64,000 nucleotides of DNA from NCBI RefSeq assembly GCF_030285365.1, contig NZ_JASVDS010000006.1, positions 186,001 through 250,000 of the forward strand, in the 5' to 3' direction. This document shows, piece after piece, positions 27,947 to 36,727 of the stretch (positions are counted from its first letter, which is position 1; each line of letters begins with the position of its first letter). The DNA is from Roseateles subflavus (GTDB lineage Bacteria; Pseudomonadota; Gammaproteobacteria; Burkholderiales; Burkholderiaceae_C). A program made the translations under genes and the position numbers. The notes beneath the pieces were generated by a model. The model was given only the letters and a program-made list of their open reading frames with translations. It was not told the origin of the DNA and did no database searches.

Positions 27947-29803
27947 ATGCCACCGTCCTCACCGGTCCGGGCACCGTCCAACGTGCCGGCTTCTTCACCG
28001 TCGGGCCCGTCTCTGGCCCCCTCCCTGAACCTGGCCGTGATCGGCAACTGCCAGATCAGCGCCCTCCTGGACGCCGCCGGCAGCGTGGTGTGGTGCTGCA
28101 TGCCACGCTTCGACAGTACGCCGGTTTTCGACGCGCTCGTCCATGCCCCCGACGGTCGTGCGGACGATGGGGTGTTCAGCGTCGAGATCGAGGACTTCGT
28201 CCGTTCGGAGCAGGCCTACGACCCCGGCACGGCCATCGTCCGGACGCGGCTCTTCGATGCCCAGGGCCAGTCGGTCGAGCTGGTGGACTTCGCGCCGCGC
28301 TTCATCACGCGCGACCGCCCCTACCGCCCGGCCCAGCTCGTGCGGCGCATCCGCCCGCTCACGGGCCACCCGCGCGTGCGCATCCGCGTGCGCCCCCGCG
28401 GGGACTGGGGCCGCGCGCCGCCCATCACCACCAGTGGCAGCCACCACCTGCGCTACCTGCTCCCGGAGCTCACGCTGCGGCTCACCACGAACGCACCGCT
28501 GACCTACGTGACCGATGGCAGCTGGTTCGTGCTGCACAAGGCCGTCAGCCTGCTCCTGGGTCCGGACGAGACGCTGGACGACGGCATCGAGGAGACCGCC
28601 CGCCGCTTCGAGGAGCAGACGGCGCTCTACTGGCGCCACTGGACGCACCGCCTGGCGCTGCCGCTCGAATGGCAGGACGCCGTGATTCGGGCGGCGATCA
28701 CGCTGAAGCTCTGCCAGTTCGAGGAGACCGGCGCCATCGTCGCGGCCATGACCACCAGCATTCCCGAGGCCCCGAACAGCGGCCGCAACTGGGACTACCG
28801 CTACTGCTGGATCCGCGACGCGTTCTTCGTCATCCGCGCGCTCAACAGCCTCTCGGAGGTCGGCACGATGGAGAGCTATCTCAACTGGCTCTACAACGTC
28901 ATCCGCAGCGCCCCGGACGGACATGTGCAGCCGCTGTACGGCATCGGGCGGGAGTCCTTGCTGCCGGAGTCGATGGTGGATGGCGTGTTCGGCTACCGGG
29001 GCATGGGGCCGGTGCGCGTCGGCAACCAGGCCTACGAGCACTTCCAGCACGACGTCTACGGCAGCGTGGTGCTCGGCGCGGCGCAGGCCTTCCATGACCA
29101 GCGCCTGTTCCGCCAGGCCGATGCCAGCGACTTCCAGGCCCTCGAGAGCATGGGCGAGCAGGCCTGGCGCCTGCATGAACAGCCGGACGCGGGCATCTGG
29201 GAGCTGCGCACGCGGGCTCGCATCCACACGTCCTCGGCGCTGATGTGCTGGGCCGCCTGCGACCGCCTGGCGCATGTGGCCACGCGGCTGTCGCTGCCCG
29301 AGCGGGCCTCGTTGTGGCGCGAACGTGCCCGCACCATCCGCATCAAGATCCTGGAGCGCTCATGGAACGGCGAGCGGCAGGCCTTCGTCGAGAGCTTCGA
29401 GGGCCAGGACCTCGACGCCAGCGTGCTGCTGATGGGCGAGGTGGGCTTCCTGAACCCGCAGGACGCGCGCTTCATCAGCACGGTCAAGGCGCTGGAGAGC
29501 ACGCTGTGCGACGGCTACTTCATGCGCCGCTACGAAGGCCGCGACGACTTCGGGCTGCCCGAGACCTCGTTCAATGTCTGCACCTTCTGGCACATCGATG
29601 CCCTCGCCCGCACCGGCCGCCGCGCCGAGGCTCGCGAGTACTTCGAGGCCATGCTCGCCCGGCGCAATCCGCTCGGGCTGCTCAGCGAGGACCTCGCGCC
29701 TGCCACGGGCGAGCTCTGGGGCAACTTTCCGCAGACCTACTCGATGGTGGGCATCATCCACAGCGCGGTGCGCCTGTCCGCCCCGTGGGACAGCGTCGTG
29801 TGA
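27947..29803 (+). CDS. Glycoside hydrolase family 15 (glucoamylase/trehalase-type)
   Basis: 618 residues. The GH15 (alpha/alpha)6 barrel signature RNWDYRYCWIRDA is near residue 280, and a late SEDLAPATGELWGNFPQTYSM segment near 580 holds the second catalytic glutamate. No signal peptide is evident, so it is probably cytosolic. AGGAGG lies 7 bp before the ATG. It is divergent from otsA across 122 bp. Members beside otsAB may act on trehalose or on maltooligosaccharides, which sequence alone cannot decide. Confidence 0.82.
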   Translation: MPPSSPVRAPSNVPASSPSGPSLAPSLNLAVIGNCQISALLDAAGSVVWCCMPRFDSTPVFDALVHAPDGRADDGVFSVEIEDFVRSEQAYDPGTAIVRTRLFDAQGQSVELVDFAPRFITRDRPYRPAQLVRRIRPLTGHPRVRIRVRPRGDWGRAPPITTSGSHHLRYLLPELTLRLTTNAPLTYVTDGSWFVLHKAVSLLLGPDETLDDGIEETARRFEEQTALYWRHWTHRLALPLEWQDAVIRAAITLKLCQFEETGAIVAAMTTSIPEAPNSGRNWDYRYCWIRDAFFVIRALNSLSEVGTMESYLNWLYNVIRSAPDGHVQPLYGIGRESLLPESMVDGVFGYRGMGPVRVGNQAYEHFQHDVYGSVVLGAAQAFHDQRLFRQADASDFQALESMGEQAWRLHEQPDAGIWELRTRARIHTSSALMCWAACDRLAHVATRLSLPERASLWRERARTIRIKILERSWNGERQAFVESFEGQDLDASVLLMGEVGFLNPQDARFISTVKALESTLCDGYFMRRYEGRDDFGLPETSFNVCTFWHIDALARTGRRAEAREYFEAMLARRNPLGLLSEDLAPATGELWGNFPQTYSMVGIIHSAVRLSAPWDSVV

Positions 29804-29814
29804 CGCTCGCGCCC

Positions 29815-30582
29815 TCAGGGCGCCAGGAAGCCGTGCTTGGCCAGCACGGCCTGGGCGGCGGGCGTCAGCAGGTAGTCGATGAACTGGCGCGCCGCCTCGG
29901 CCTGCGCGCCGCCGGCCACCGCCGCAACGGGGTAGCGGATGGGCGATTCCGTCGGCACCACGCTCACCACGCGGACCTTGTCGGGCTGCACCGCCGCATC
30001 CGTGGCGTAGACGAAGCCGGCGTCCACCTCGCCCCGGGCGACGTAGTCCAGGGCCTGGCGCACATGGCTGGCGTACACGGCCTTGGCGGATACCGCCGGC
30101 CACAGGCGTGCGGCCTCGAGCGCGCCTCGGGCGTAGCGTCCGGCTGGCACGCCTTCAGGCTTGCCCAGCGCCACGCGCTGCACGGCGGCCCCCTGGAGAT
30201 CCGCCAGCGCCTTGACCGGCACGGTGCCCGTCGTGGGCACCACCAGCACCAGGCGGTTGCTCACGAAATTGCGCCGGGTTCCGGCCAGCAGCGCCTTCTG
30301 CACCTCTGCGCGGTCCATCGTGTCCTGGTCGGCCGAGGCGAAGACATCCACCGGGGCCCCCTTGCTGATCTGGGCCAGCAGGGCGTCGGAAGCGCCGAAG
30401 TTCAGCAGCACGCGCGTCCCGGGATGCTTCGCCTCGAAGCCCGGCGCCAGTTCCTTGAAGGCATTGCTGAGGCTGGCCGCGGCCGAGACCGTGAGGTCGG
30501 CCGCCTGCGCTGACAGGCCGAAGGTCAGGACGGCGAGACAGGCCAGCGGGCGCAGGGCACGGAAGATCGGCATCGGGTTCAC
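29815..30582 (-). CDS. modA: Molybdate ABC transporter periplasmic binding protein
   Basis: 255 residues. A signal peptide (about 1-27, ending SAQA before ADLTVSAAASL) is followed by the ModA pattern: SAAASL near 32, NFGASDAL near 59, PVDVFASADQ near 75 and AGFVYATDA near 185. It binds molybdate or tungstate for ModBC. No modB or modC lies in the window, so it is an orphan here. A GTG start with GAGGA 7 bp upstream fits better than the ATG 9 bp inside. It converges with the GH15 gene (11 bp gap). Confidence 0.87.
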   Translation of the reverse strand: MNPMPIFRALRPLACLAVLTFGLSAQAADLTVSAAASLSNAFKELAPGFEAKHPGTRVLLNFGASDALLAQISKGAPVDVFASADQDTMDRAEVQKALLAGTRRNFVSNRLVLVVPTTGTVPVKALADLQGAAVQRVALGKPEGVPAGRYARGALEAARLWPAVSAKAVYASHVRQALDYVARGEVDAGFVYATDAAVQPDKVRVVSVVPTESPIRYPVAAVAGGAQAEAARQFIDYLLTPAAQAVLAKHGFLAP

Positions 30583-30639
30583 GGAGGCGTCCTCATCGAG
30601 GCCGGGCAGCGGGCACCGCTGCGCTGACGGCCGGACCGG

Positions 30640-30661
30640 AATATACACCCGTGCATAACGA
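30640..30661 (-). promoter_or_regulatory. Possible modA promoter with ModE-like inverted repeat
   Basis: An imperfect palindrome TATACAC-CC-GTGCATA (30642-30657, 6 of 7 pairs) lies about 60 bp before modA. It is flanked by ATAACG, resembling one half of the E. coli ModE operator. On the minus strand TATATT (30645-30640) could be the -10. Only one half matches well, so this is tentative. Confidence 0.33.
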
Positions 30662-30733
30662 CCCACCGCCATCGAGCGCCGTGCCCGCCTTGCAGGACGC
30701 ACGCCCGAGCCGGGGGGGCGATGGCGGCGAGGC

Positions 30734-32173
30734 TCAGTGCTCCCCGTGCCCCCCAGGGCCGCCATGGCCGCCGGACTTGCGCACACGCAGGTCCACGCTG
30801 CCGCCCGCGGCCGGTGCCTGCCGCGGCATCGCCTGCCCGCCGGCCGCGTCGGTGCGAGGCGCCTGCGGCGCCGGGCCGGTCCAGAGCCGGGCCTGCGTGC
30901 CGGCGGGGTGCTGGAACCAGCCCGGGTCGCTGTAGTCCCCCGGCTTCTGGCCCTTGCGCACCTTGAGGATGGAGAACATGCCGCCCATCTCGACGCCGCC
31001 GAAGGGGCCCTCGCCCGTCATCATCGGCAGCGTGTTGTCGGGCAGAGGCATCTGCATGGCGCCCATCTCGGCCATGCCGCGCTCGCCCATGGCCATGTAG
31101 TCCGGCACGAGGCGCGAGATCTTGTCGGCCAGGTCCTGTTGCGGCACGCCGATCATCGTGGGCACCTGGTGGCCCATCGCGTTCATCGTGTGGTGGCTCT
31201 TGTGGCAGTGGAAGGCCCAGTCGCCCTCCTCGTCGGCCACGAACTCGACCTGCCGCATCTGCCCGACGGCGATGTCCGTCGTCACCTCCGGCCAGCGGGC
31301 CGTCTTGGGGATGGGGCCGCCATCGGTGCCCGTGACGGTGAACTCGTGCCCGTGCAGGTGGATGGGATGGTTCGTCATCGTGAGGTTGCCCACGCGGATG
31401 CGCACCTTGTCGTTCTTGCGGACGTTCAGGGTGTCGATGCCCGGGAAGACGCGGCTGTTCCAGCACCACAGGTTGAAGTCCAGCATCGTCATGATGCGCG
31501 GCGTGGCCGATCCCGGGTCGATGTCGAAGGCGTTGAGCAGGAAGCAGAAGTCCCGGTCCACCTCGTCGATGAGCGGGTGTCGGCCCTTGGGATGCGTGAT
31601 CCACAGGCCCATCATGCCCATCGCCATCTGCGTCATCTCGTCCGCATGCGGGTGGTACATGAAACTGCCGGGGCGGCGTGCCTCGAACTCGTAGACATAG
31701 GTCTGGCCGGGCTGGATGGCCGTCTGCGTCAGGCCGGAGACGCCGTCCATGCCGTTGGGCAGGCGCTGGCCGTGCCAGTGCATGCTGGTGTGCTCGGGCA
31801 GGCGGTTGGTCACGAAGACGCGCACCCGGTCGCCCTCGACGACCTCGATGGTGGGACCGGGCGACTGGCCGTTGTAGCCCCACAGGCGCGCGGTCATGCC
31901 CGGTGCCAGCTCGCGCTGCACGGGCTCGGCCACGAGGTGGAACTCCTTGACGCCCTGGTTCATGCGAAACGGCAGGGTCCAGCCGTTAAGCGTCACCACC
32001 GGGCGGTAGGGCCGGCCGCTGGCGGGCTGCAGGGGCGGCATGGTGTCCGGGCGGGTCTGCTGGACGGCTTCCGGCAGGGCAGCCAGCGCGACGCGGCTGA
32101 CGGAGGCGGCGGACACGGCGGCCGTCAGCGCGCCCGCGCCGCGGAAGAAGTTGCGACGGGAAAACATGGGCAT
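30734..32173 (-). CDS. Multicopper oxidase, Tat-exported, copper-resistance type
   Basis: 479 residues. A twin-arginine signal (SRRNFF at 5-10) exports a folded cupredoxin protein. All four copper motifs are present: HWH at 132-134, HPH at 174-176, HPIHLHGHE at 269-277 and HCHKSHH at 322-328 (type 1 Cys323). The tail from about 370 is Met-rich and ends in a Gly/His stretch, likely extra copper sites. It probably oxidises periplasmic Cu(I). GAAAGGA precedes the ATG, and the TolC-type gene ends 5 bp upstream, so the two are one operon. Confidence 0.88.
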   Translation of the reverse strand: MPMFSRRNFFRGAGALTAAVSAASVSRVALAALPEAVQQTRPDTMPPLQPASGRPYRPVVTLNGWTLPFRMNQGVKEFHLVAEPVQRELAPGMTARLWGYNGQSPGPTIEVVEGDRVRVFVTNRLPEHTSMHWHGQRLPNGMDGVSGLTQTAIQPGQTYVYEFEARRPGSFMYHPHADEMTQMAMGMMGLWITHPKGRHPLIDEVDRDFCFLLNAFDIDPGSATPRIMTMLDFNLWCWNSRVFPGIDTLNVRKNDKVRIRVGNLTMTNHPIHLHGHEFTVTGTDGGPIPKTARWPEVTTDIAVGQMRQVEFVADEEGDWAFHCHKSHHTMNAMGHQVPTMIGVPQQDLADKISRLVPDYMAMGERGMAEMGAMQMPLPDNTLPMMTGEGPFGGVEMGGMFSILKVRKGQKPGDYSDPGWFQHPAGTQARLWTGPAPQAPRTDAAGGQAMPRQAPAAGGSVDLRVRKSGGHGGPGGHGEH

Positions 32174-32178
32174 TCCTT

Positions 32179-33603
32179 TCAGTGTGCGGCGGCGCGGGGG
32201 CTGTCGGCGTCGGCAGCGGCGGCACCCAGGGTGGTGGTGCCAGGACGGCCGACCAGGGCCATGTCCAGGTCCGCCTGGGCCAGCCAGAAGTCGCGCAGGG
32301 CCTCGAGGGAGGCGTTGACGACACCGATCTGCGTGCGGGCGTCGGCCAGCAGCTCGAAGACGCCGATGAACATGCCGTTGTAGCGCAGCAGCTGCTCCTG
32401 GGAGACGCGACGGGCGAGTGGCAGCAGCTCGTCGCGGTAGTGCCGGGCGACCTCATGGGCCGCGCGGTAGGTCTGGTAGGCCTCGCGCACTTCCGAGCGC
32501 GCCTCGACGGCGATCTGCGCGGCACGGTGGGCATCCTGCAGATAGCGGGCCTCGGCATGCGCCACGCGGGCATCGCCCCAGTCGAACAGCGGGATCTCGA
32601 AGCTGATCTCGGCCCCGGTCTGGCGCGGGGCCGCCGTCGCGCTGTTGAGCTTCAGCGCAAGCTCGAAGCCATCCACCAGGCGCGTGACCTTGCTGAGCCC
32701 GAGGCTGCTCGCGCTCGCCTCCAGCTGGGCGCGCGCGGCCTGGAGATCCAGCCGGGTCTGCAAGGCCTGCTGCTCGACGCCGACGCGCGCCTCGGCCTGC
32801 GCCGGGAGCTCCGGCAGCCGCTCCGGCAGGACCAGGGCCTGGGCGTCGTCCACCCCCAGCAGGCGGGCCAGACGTTCGCGGGTGCTGGTGCGCTGGAGTT
32901 CGGCCCGCAGCACCCCCAGGCGCGTTTCGGCCAGGAAGCCCTCCTCCCGAGCCTGATCGAGGGCGCTCCAGTTGCCGGCCTTCTGCATGCGTCGGGCCAG
33001 CTCGGCGCCCGCCTCGGCGGCGGACTGGGCGTCACGCCGGTAGGCCAGCGTCTGCTCGGCCGCCAGGGCGGTGTAGTAGGCCTTGCGGGTGTCCGCGGCG
33101 AGTCGGAGCATCTCCAGCGTCACGCTACGCTGCACCCCCTGCTGACGCTGCAGCTGCACGCTGCGGCGCATCGGCAGCGTGACGAGGCTGCCGAGGTCGA
33201 AGCCTACGCTGCGCTCGATCTCGCGCTCATCGCCGCGTTGCAGGCGCCCCAGCGTGAAGCGCGGGTTGGGCAGGCGGCTGGCCTGCACCAGCTCGGCCTC
33301 GGCGATGCCCAGCGACTGCAGGCTGGCCTGCAGGCCGCGGTTGTTGAGCAGCGCGACCTGCACGGCGGCATCGGCGCTGAGCGGCGGGCGCAGCAGCTCG
33401 GCCACCCGCGCGGCGATACGGTCGTGATCCTGCGGGGTCCGCGCGGCCTGGAGCTCGGCCTTGAGTTGCTGGCGCGCGGCCTCCTCGACCGGGGCCACGC
33501 CGGCGTCCGGCGCCAGGCTGGCGCAGGCACTCAAGGCCAGCGGCGCCAGGGCCAGCAGCAGGGTCCGCCAGCGTCCGGCGGGCGGCGCGGCGGCGTCGTT
33601 CAT
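32179..33603 (-). CDS. TolC/CusC-type outer-membrane efflux lipoprotein
   Basis: 474 residues. A signal peptide with lipobox LSAC (Cys about 27) suggests a lipid-anchored outer-membrane factor, as for CusC/OprM. Two long coiled-coil halves follow (about 75-250 and 270-455), with the OEP signature positions NNRGLQASLQSLGIAEAEL near 85 and SLEALRDFWLAQADLD near the end. The start MNDAAAPPAG gives a normal-length signal peptide, though no clear ribosome site is seen and a start 60 bp upstream is possible. No RND or adaptor gene adjoins it. Its position between the small Cys/His protein and the multicopper oxidase suggests copper tolerance. Confidence 0.85.
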   Translation of the reverse strand: MNDAAAPPAGRWRTLLLALAPLALSACASLAPDAGVAPVEEAARQQLKAELQAARTPQDHDRIAARVAELLRPPLSADAAVQVALLNNRGLQASLQSLGIAEAELVQASRLPNPRFTLGRLQRGDEREIERSVGFDLGSLVTLPMRRSVQLQRQQGVQRSVTLEMLRLAADTRKAYYTALAAEQTLAYRRDAQSAAEAGAELARRMQKAGNWSALDQAREEGFLAETRLGVLRAELQRTSTRERLARLLGVDDAQALVLPERLPELPAQAEARVGVEQQALQTRLDLQAARAQLEASASSLGLSKVTRLVDGFELALKLNSATAAPRQTGAEISFEIPLFDWGDARVAHAEARYLQDAHRAAQIAVEARSEVREAYQTYRAAHEVARHYRDELLPLARRVSQEQLLRYNGMFIGVFELLADARTQIGVVNASLEALRDFWLAQADLDMALVGRPGTTTLGAAAADADSPRAAAH

Positions 33604-33854
33604 GGGAAGACGGGGAAACCGCGATTCGGGCTCGCGGTGCAGCCCGGTGTCTGAAGTGTGCATGGGCAGGGTGGAATTCGGAAAGGAGTCGTCCATCCGG
33701 AGCGGATCGATGCCGCTCGATGGTACGGGCGGGCCCCACGGGACCCGGACGCGGGCGACGTGTCGCAGGCCCGGGCGGCCGGACGGCCACCGGGGGAGCG
33801 AGGATGGCGATGGGCGCACGCCCATGGCAGCCATGCGGGAGCGCCGCCGCGGCC

Positions 33855-34289
33855 TCAGATGCGGCCGCGCCGAGGGGGCCGCTCCAGCCCCTTGGGCCAG
33901 GGCGGCTCGGGCGTCAGCAGCGGGGCCGGCCAGCGGGTGGGTGAGTGGGGGGCCGGTGGCACGGCGAGAGGCGCCGGCACCAGCGCCAGGGCGCCCAGGA
34001 CGCCATGCGTGCAGGCGCCGCAGTCCTCGCAGGCGCTGACCGTGGAGGCCAGGGGGGCGCGGTGGTGCGCGTCGGTGCTGCCTGCCGGATGGTCCGGGCA
34101 CTCACGGAACGCATCACCTGCATCCAGCAGCGCCGTGCCCGCCGGCAGCGCCGCCACCGGGGCTGCCCGCGGGGGCTGCCCCGCCAACGCCGTCTCGACA
34201 CCGGCGGGCTGAACCGAGGCCGCCAGGCCCTGGAGCGGCAGAGCCAGGACCAGCAGGCAGGCCAGTGCAAGACGCAGGATCAGGCGCAT
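33855..34289 (-). CDS. Small secreted Cys/His protein of the copper operon
   Basis: 144 residues, family not recognised; it loosely resembles short DUF2946-like proteins. A clear signal peptide ends near residue 23 (LPLQGLAA). The mature part is Pro/Ala-rich with a metal-binding look: a His pair in DAHHRAP (74-77) and CEDCGACTHG (87-96). It is the first gene after the MerR-type promoter and lies 251 bp upstream of the TolC-type gene on the same strand. A periplasmic copper-binding role is inferred from motif and context only. Confidence 0.6.
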   Translation of the reverse strand: MRLILRLALACLLVLALPLQGLAASVQPAGVETALAGQPPRAAPVAALPAGTALLDAGDAFRECPDHPAGSTDAHHRAPLASTVSACEDCGACTHGVLGALALVPAPLAVPPAPHSPTRWPAPLLTPEPPWPKGLERPPRRGRI

Positions 34290-34354
34290 GGACAGAAGGA
34301 AGAGGGGTGATCGGACCGGTGGCCAGGGGGATCATGCCCCTGCCATGGGGCCGC

Positions 34355-34385
34355 ACTGTGGAGCTTGCCCCTATGGCAAGGTCAA
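34355..34385 (-). promoter_or_regulatory. CueR/MerR-type metal promoter
   Basis: On the minus strand TTGACC (-35, 34385-34380) and CACAGT (-10, 34360-34355) are separated by 19 bp, the overlong spacer typical of MerR-family promoters. The spacer region carries the dyad CTTGCC-5-GGCAAG (+ strand 34364-34369 and 34375-34380), similar to CueR/HmrR operators. It lies about 65-95 bp before the Cys/His protein start. No cueR gene is in the window. Confidence 0.72.
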
Positions 34386-34415
34386 GCCCCCTCGCACTGG
34401 CCCGCCGGCGCGGCG

Positions 34416-35024
34416 TCAGCCCCGGGCGTACCAGGCCTGGACGCCAGCGTGGTCCCGCACGGCGTCGTGAATGCCCATGAGGCGCGGGAAGCCGGCAAAG
34501 ATGTCGGCCGGGATGTGGTCGACCTTGCCGCCCAGGAACCAGCGGACGGCCATGTGCAGCTTCAGGTCCACCACCTGCAGCCGCTCGCCCCCGAAGAACG
34601 GGGCCGAGACGATCTGTCGCTCGGCGGCGGCGGCCCACTGGGGCAGGAAGCCGGCCATCAGGGCCTCGCGGACCCGGCGCTTCTCGTCAGCTTCCATCCG
34701 GATGGTCGGGCCCACCGCGGCGCGCAGGTCCTCCACATGGGCCATCAGGGACTCGTGGCGGGCGGCCTCGAGGGCGTCCGTCGGATGCAGGCCGTGCTGG
34801 CGGCCGATCAGCACCAGGATGGCATTCGTCTGGGCAAGCGGCGGCTGGCCGGGCAGCTCGAGCACCGGCAGCGAGCCGTAGGGCGTCGAGGGCTTGAGCG
34901 CCGGCCAGTCCGCCATGGGGAGGCGGCGGTCCTCGAAGTCCACGCCGGCCAGGTGCAGCGCCAGGCGGCATTCCTCGCCGCGGCTGACCGGGGCGTCGAA
35001 GTAGATGAGTGCGGGCTTGTTCAT
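34416..35024 (-). CDS. Glutathione S-transferase family protein
   Basis: 202 residues. The N-terminal thioredoxin-like domain (about 1-80) starts ALIYFDAPVSRGEECRLAL and has the cis-Pro/GSH site in SLPVLELPG near 53 and QTNAI near 67. An all-helical C-terminal domain follows. The layout resembles the sigma/alpha-type GSTs in which an N-terminal Tyr activates glutathione (Tyr8 here). The substrate is unknown. The start is the ATG at MNKPAL; an upstream TTG is less likely. Confidence 0.8.
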   Translation of the reverse strand: MNKPALIYFDAPVSRGEECRLALHLAGVDFEDRRLPMADWPALKPSTPYGSLPVLELPGQPPLAQTNAILVLIGRQHGLHPTDALEAARHESLMAHVEDLRAAVGPTIRMEADEKRRVREALMAGFLPQWAAAAERQIVSAPFFGGERLQVVDLKLHMAVRWFLGGKVDHIPADIFAGFPRLMGIHDAVRDHAGVQAWYARG

Positions 35025-35079
35025 GGTCAAAGCCTAGCATGGGGGCCGGTCCCTTGGCGGGCGACGTCATCACGCCTTC

Positions 35080-35730
35080 ATGCCTGACTGCTCAGATGCG
35101 GGCATGGCCTCGCCGGCCCGTGGCGTGGCTCTCCATCTGCCCGCCGCCCACGACATGAACGCCCTGCCCCAGGTGCCCGAGGCCCCGCTTTCGGCCCATG
35201 GCCTCGCCACCCCGCCAAACTCCCCGTCAGACGCCCCGCCTGCCACCCCCCCCTCCCCCGCGCGTCCCGCCACGAGGCTCATCCCCCCCGCCGACCTCCC
35301 CGTCACGCCGGCCGGCGCGGCCCGGGCCACCTGCTTTCTCCTGCCCATCGGTCGCGAACAGGTGCCGGTCTGGGTGTTCCCGCCGGCACACCTGCAGCAC
35401 GCCCACGCCGGGCTGGTGCTGCGGGCTGGCGCTCGCGAACTGCTGGTCTTCACCCGACCGGCCCTCGACTGGGGATGCGGCGGCCTGCGCCTGCATGTGC
35501 TGGACGCCCTGTCGCCGCCGGAAATGGACGCGCCGCCCGCCCCGGCGCCCGACGGCATCGGGGTGAGGCGGCTGTGGCGCCGCACCATGTCCCACAGCGG
35601 GGACCTGCAAGGGCTTGCGCTGCAGGACCTCGACAGCGCCATGGCGCGGCGGCTGCACCAGCATCGCCCGGACCCCACGGCCCATCGCTGGGTGCGCTGC
35701 ATGATCGAGGCCGAGCCCGGGCCACCCTGA
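35080..35730 (+). CDS. Hypothetical Pro-rich protein
   Basis: 216 residues, unrecognised. Residues about 25-75 are low-complexity Pro/Ala/Ser. The C-terminal half looks like a folded domain (TCFLLPIGREQVPVWVFPP, LVLRAGARELLVFTRP, LHVLDALSPPEMD). No ribosome site stands out at the first ATG, and the ATG 75 bp downstream (MNALPQ) may be the real start. It is divergent from the GST gene and converges with the P-box protein. The frame has the GC pattern of coding DNA, but confidence is modest. Confidence 0.5.
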   Translation: MPDCSDAGMASPARGVALHLPAAHDMNALPQVPEAPLSAHGLATPPNSPSDAPPATPPSPARPATRLIPPADLPVTPAGAARATCFLLPIGREQVPVWVFPPAHLQHAHAGLVLRAGARELLVFTRPALDWGCGGLRLHVLDALSPPEMDAPPAPAPDGIGVRRLWRRTMSHSGDLQGLALQDLDSAMARRLHQHRPDPTAHRWVRCMIEAEPGPP

Positions 35731-35766
35731 GCCGGCGCCCGGTGCCTCGGGACGAGCCGGTGCCGC

Positions 35767-36558
35767 TCAGGCCAGGCGCGCGAACTGCGCCGTCACCTCG
35801 TCCATGAGTTGCAGGATGCGCTCGCTGGTGGTGAAGACCTCGCTGAGCGAGCGCGTGTCCGTGTTGCCCGGCTTGAGCGCCCGCAGCGCGGCATCGAAGA
35901 ACACGTACTGCTGGTCGACCATCTCGAGCTCGCTGCGCAGGGCGGCGCTGGTCTCGGGTGCTGCCTTGAGCACGGCCTGCGCCTGCGTGAACTCTTCGCG
36001 GGCCTGGTTGAGCTGACGCGCCAGGCCATCGGCCTGCACGCCCCAGGCGGCGCCGAGGTAGGTGGCGGCCATGCGCTGGCTGAGCATGCGCTGCCGCCCC
36101 GCCAGATTGACCAGCCGCCCCACGGGCTTGCCTGAGGACTGCTCCAGCAGCGCGGTCCCCTGCTGGGCCAGCGCCAGCACCTGCGTGGCGGCCACCATCA
36201 CGGCATCCGCGCCCTTGGCACTGGGGCGTTCGCCCACCAGCAGGGGCTTGAAGGCGCTCCAGCTGCTGTCCATCTGCTCGTAGACCTTCGCGATGGGCGC
36301 GGCGTGCGCATAGGCCCGCAGCTCCACGAGATGGCGGTCGAAGAGCGCCATCGAATCCGCCAGGACCTTCTCGGCCTGCTCGGTGCGCACCTTCTGCCCG
36401 AGGGCGAGATAGGCCTTGGCGCAGCGCTGGCTCAGCATGCGCAGCCGGCCGGCCTTGTTGATGGCGTCCGGCAGATCCCGGACTTCCGCATGGACGTGCC
36501 CGGCGAACCACAGGGCGGGCATCCACAGCAGGCACTGACGGCGACGCAATAACTCCAT
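35767..36558 (-). CDS. Periplasmic protein with two PilJ/NarX-type P-box domains
   Basis: 263 residues. The signal peptide ends near residue 24 (HVHA). Two PilJ N-terminal domains follow, each with the P-box signature: INKAGRLRMLSQR at 33-45 and VNLAGRQRMLSQR at 150-162. In NarX the P-box binds nitrate and nitrite. No membrane anchor, HAMP or signalling domain follows, so it is a free periplasmic sensor-like protein. It sits beside a Crp/Fnr regulator and the NO-response genes, which makes nitrate/nitrite binding plausible, though inferred. CGGGAG lies 7 bp before the ATG. Confidence 0.75.
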   Translation of the reverse strand: MELLRRRQCLLWMPALWFAGHVHAEVRDLPDAINKAGRLRMLSQRCAKAYLALGQKVRTEQAEKVLADSMALFDRHLVELRAYAHAAPIAKVYEQMDSSWSAFKPLLVGERPSAKGADAVMVAATQVLALAQQGTALLEQSSGKPVGRLVNLAGRQRMLSQRMAATYLGAAWGVQADGLARQLNQAREEFTQAQAVLKAAPETSAALRSELEMVDQQYVFFDAALRALKPGNTDTRSLSEVFTTSERILQLMDEVTAQFARLA

Positions 36559-36727
36559 GGCGAGACTCCCGGCCTCTGGTGAATCGAGGCGCCAGTCTAG
36601 GGACGCTCGCCGCGGGAATCCTTGATGCAGTTTGGCTTTTCGCCGCCTCGGCCAGCGCCGTGCTAGCCCGCCGGGCCAGCGGCCAGCGGCCAGCGGACGC
36701 ATGAAGGCCGTCACGCCGTGGCGCCTG

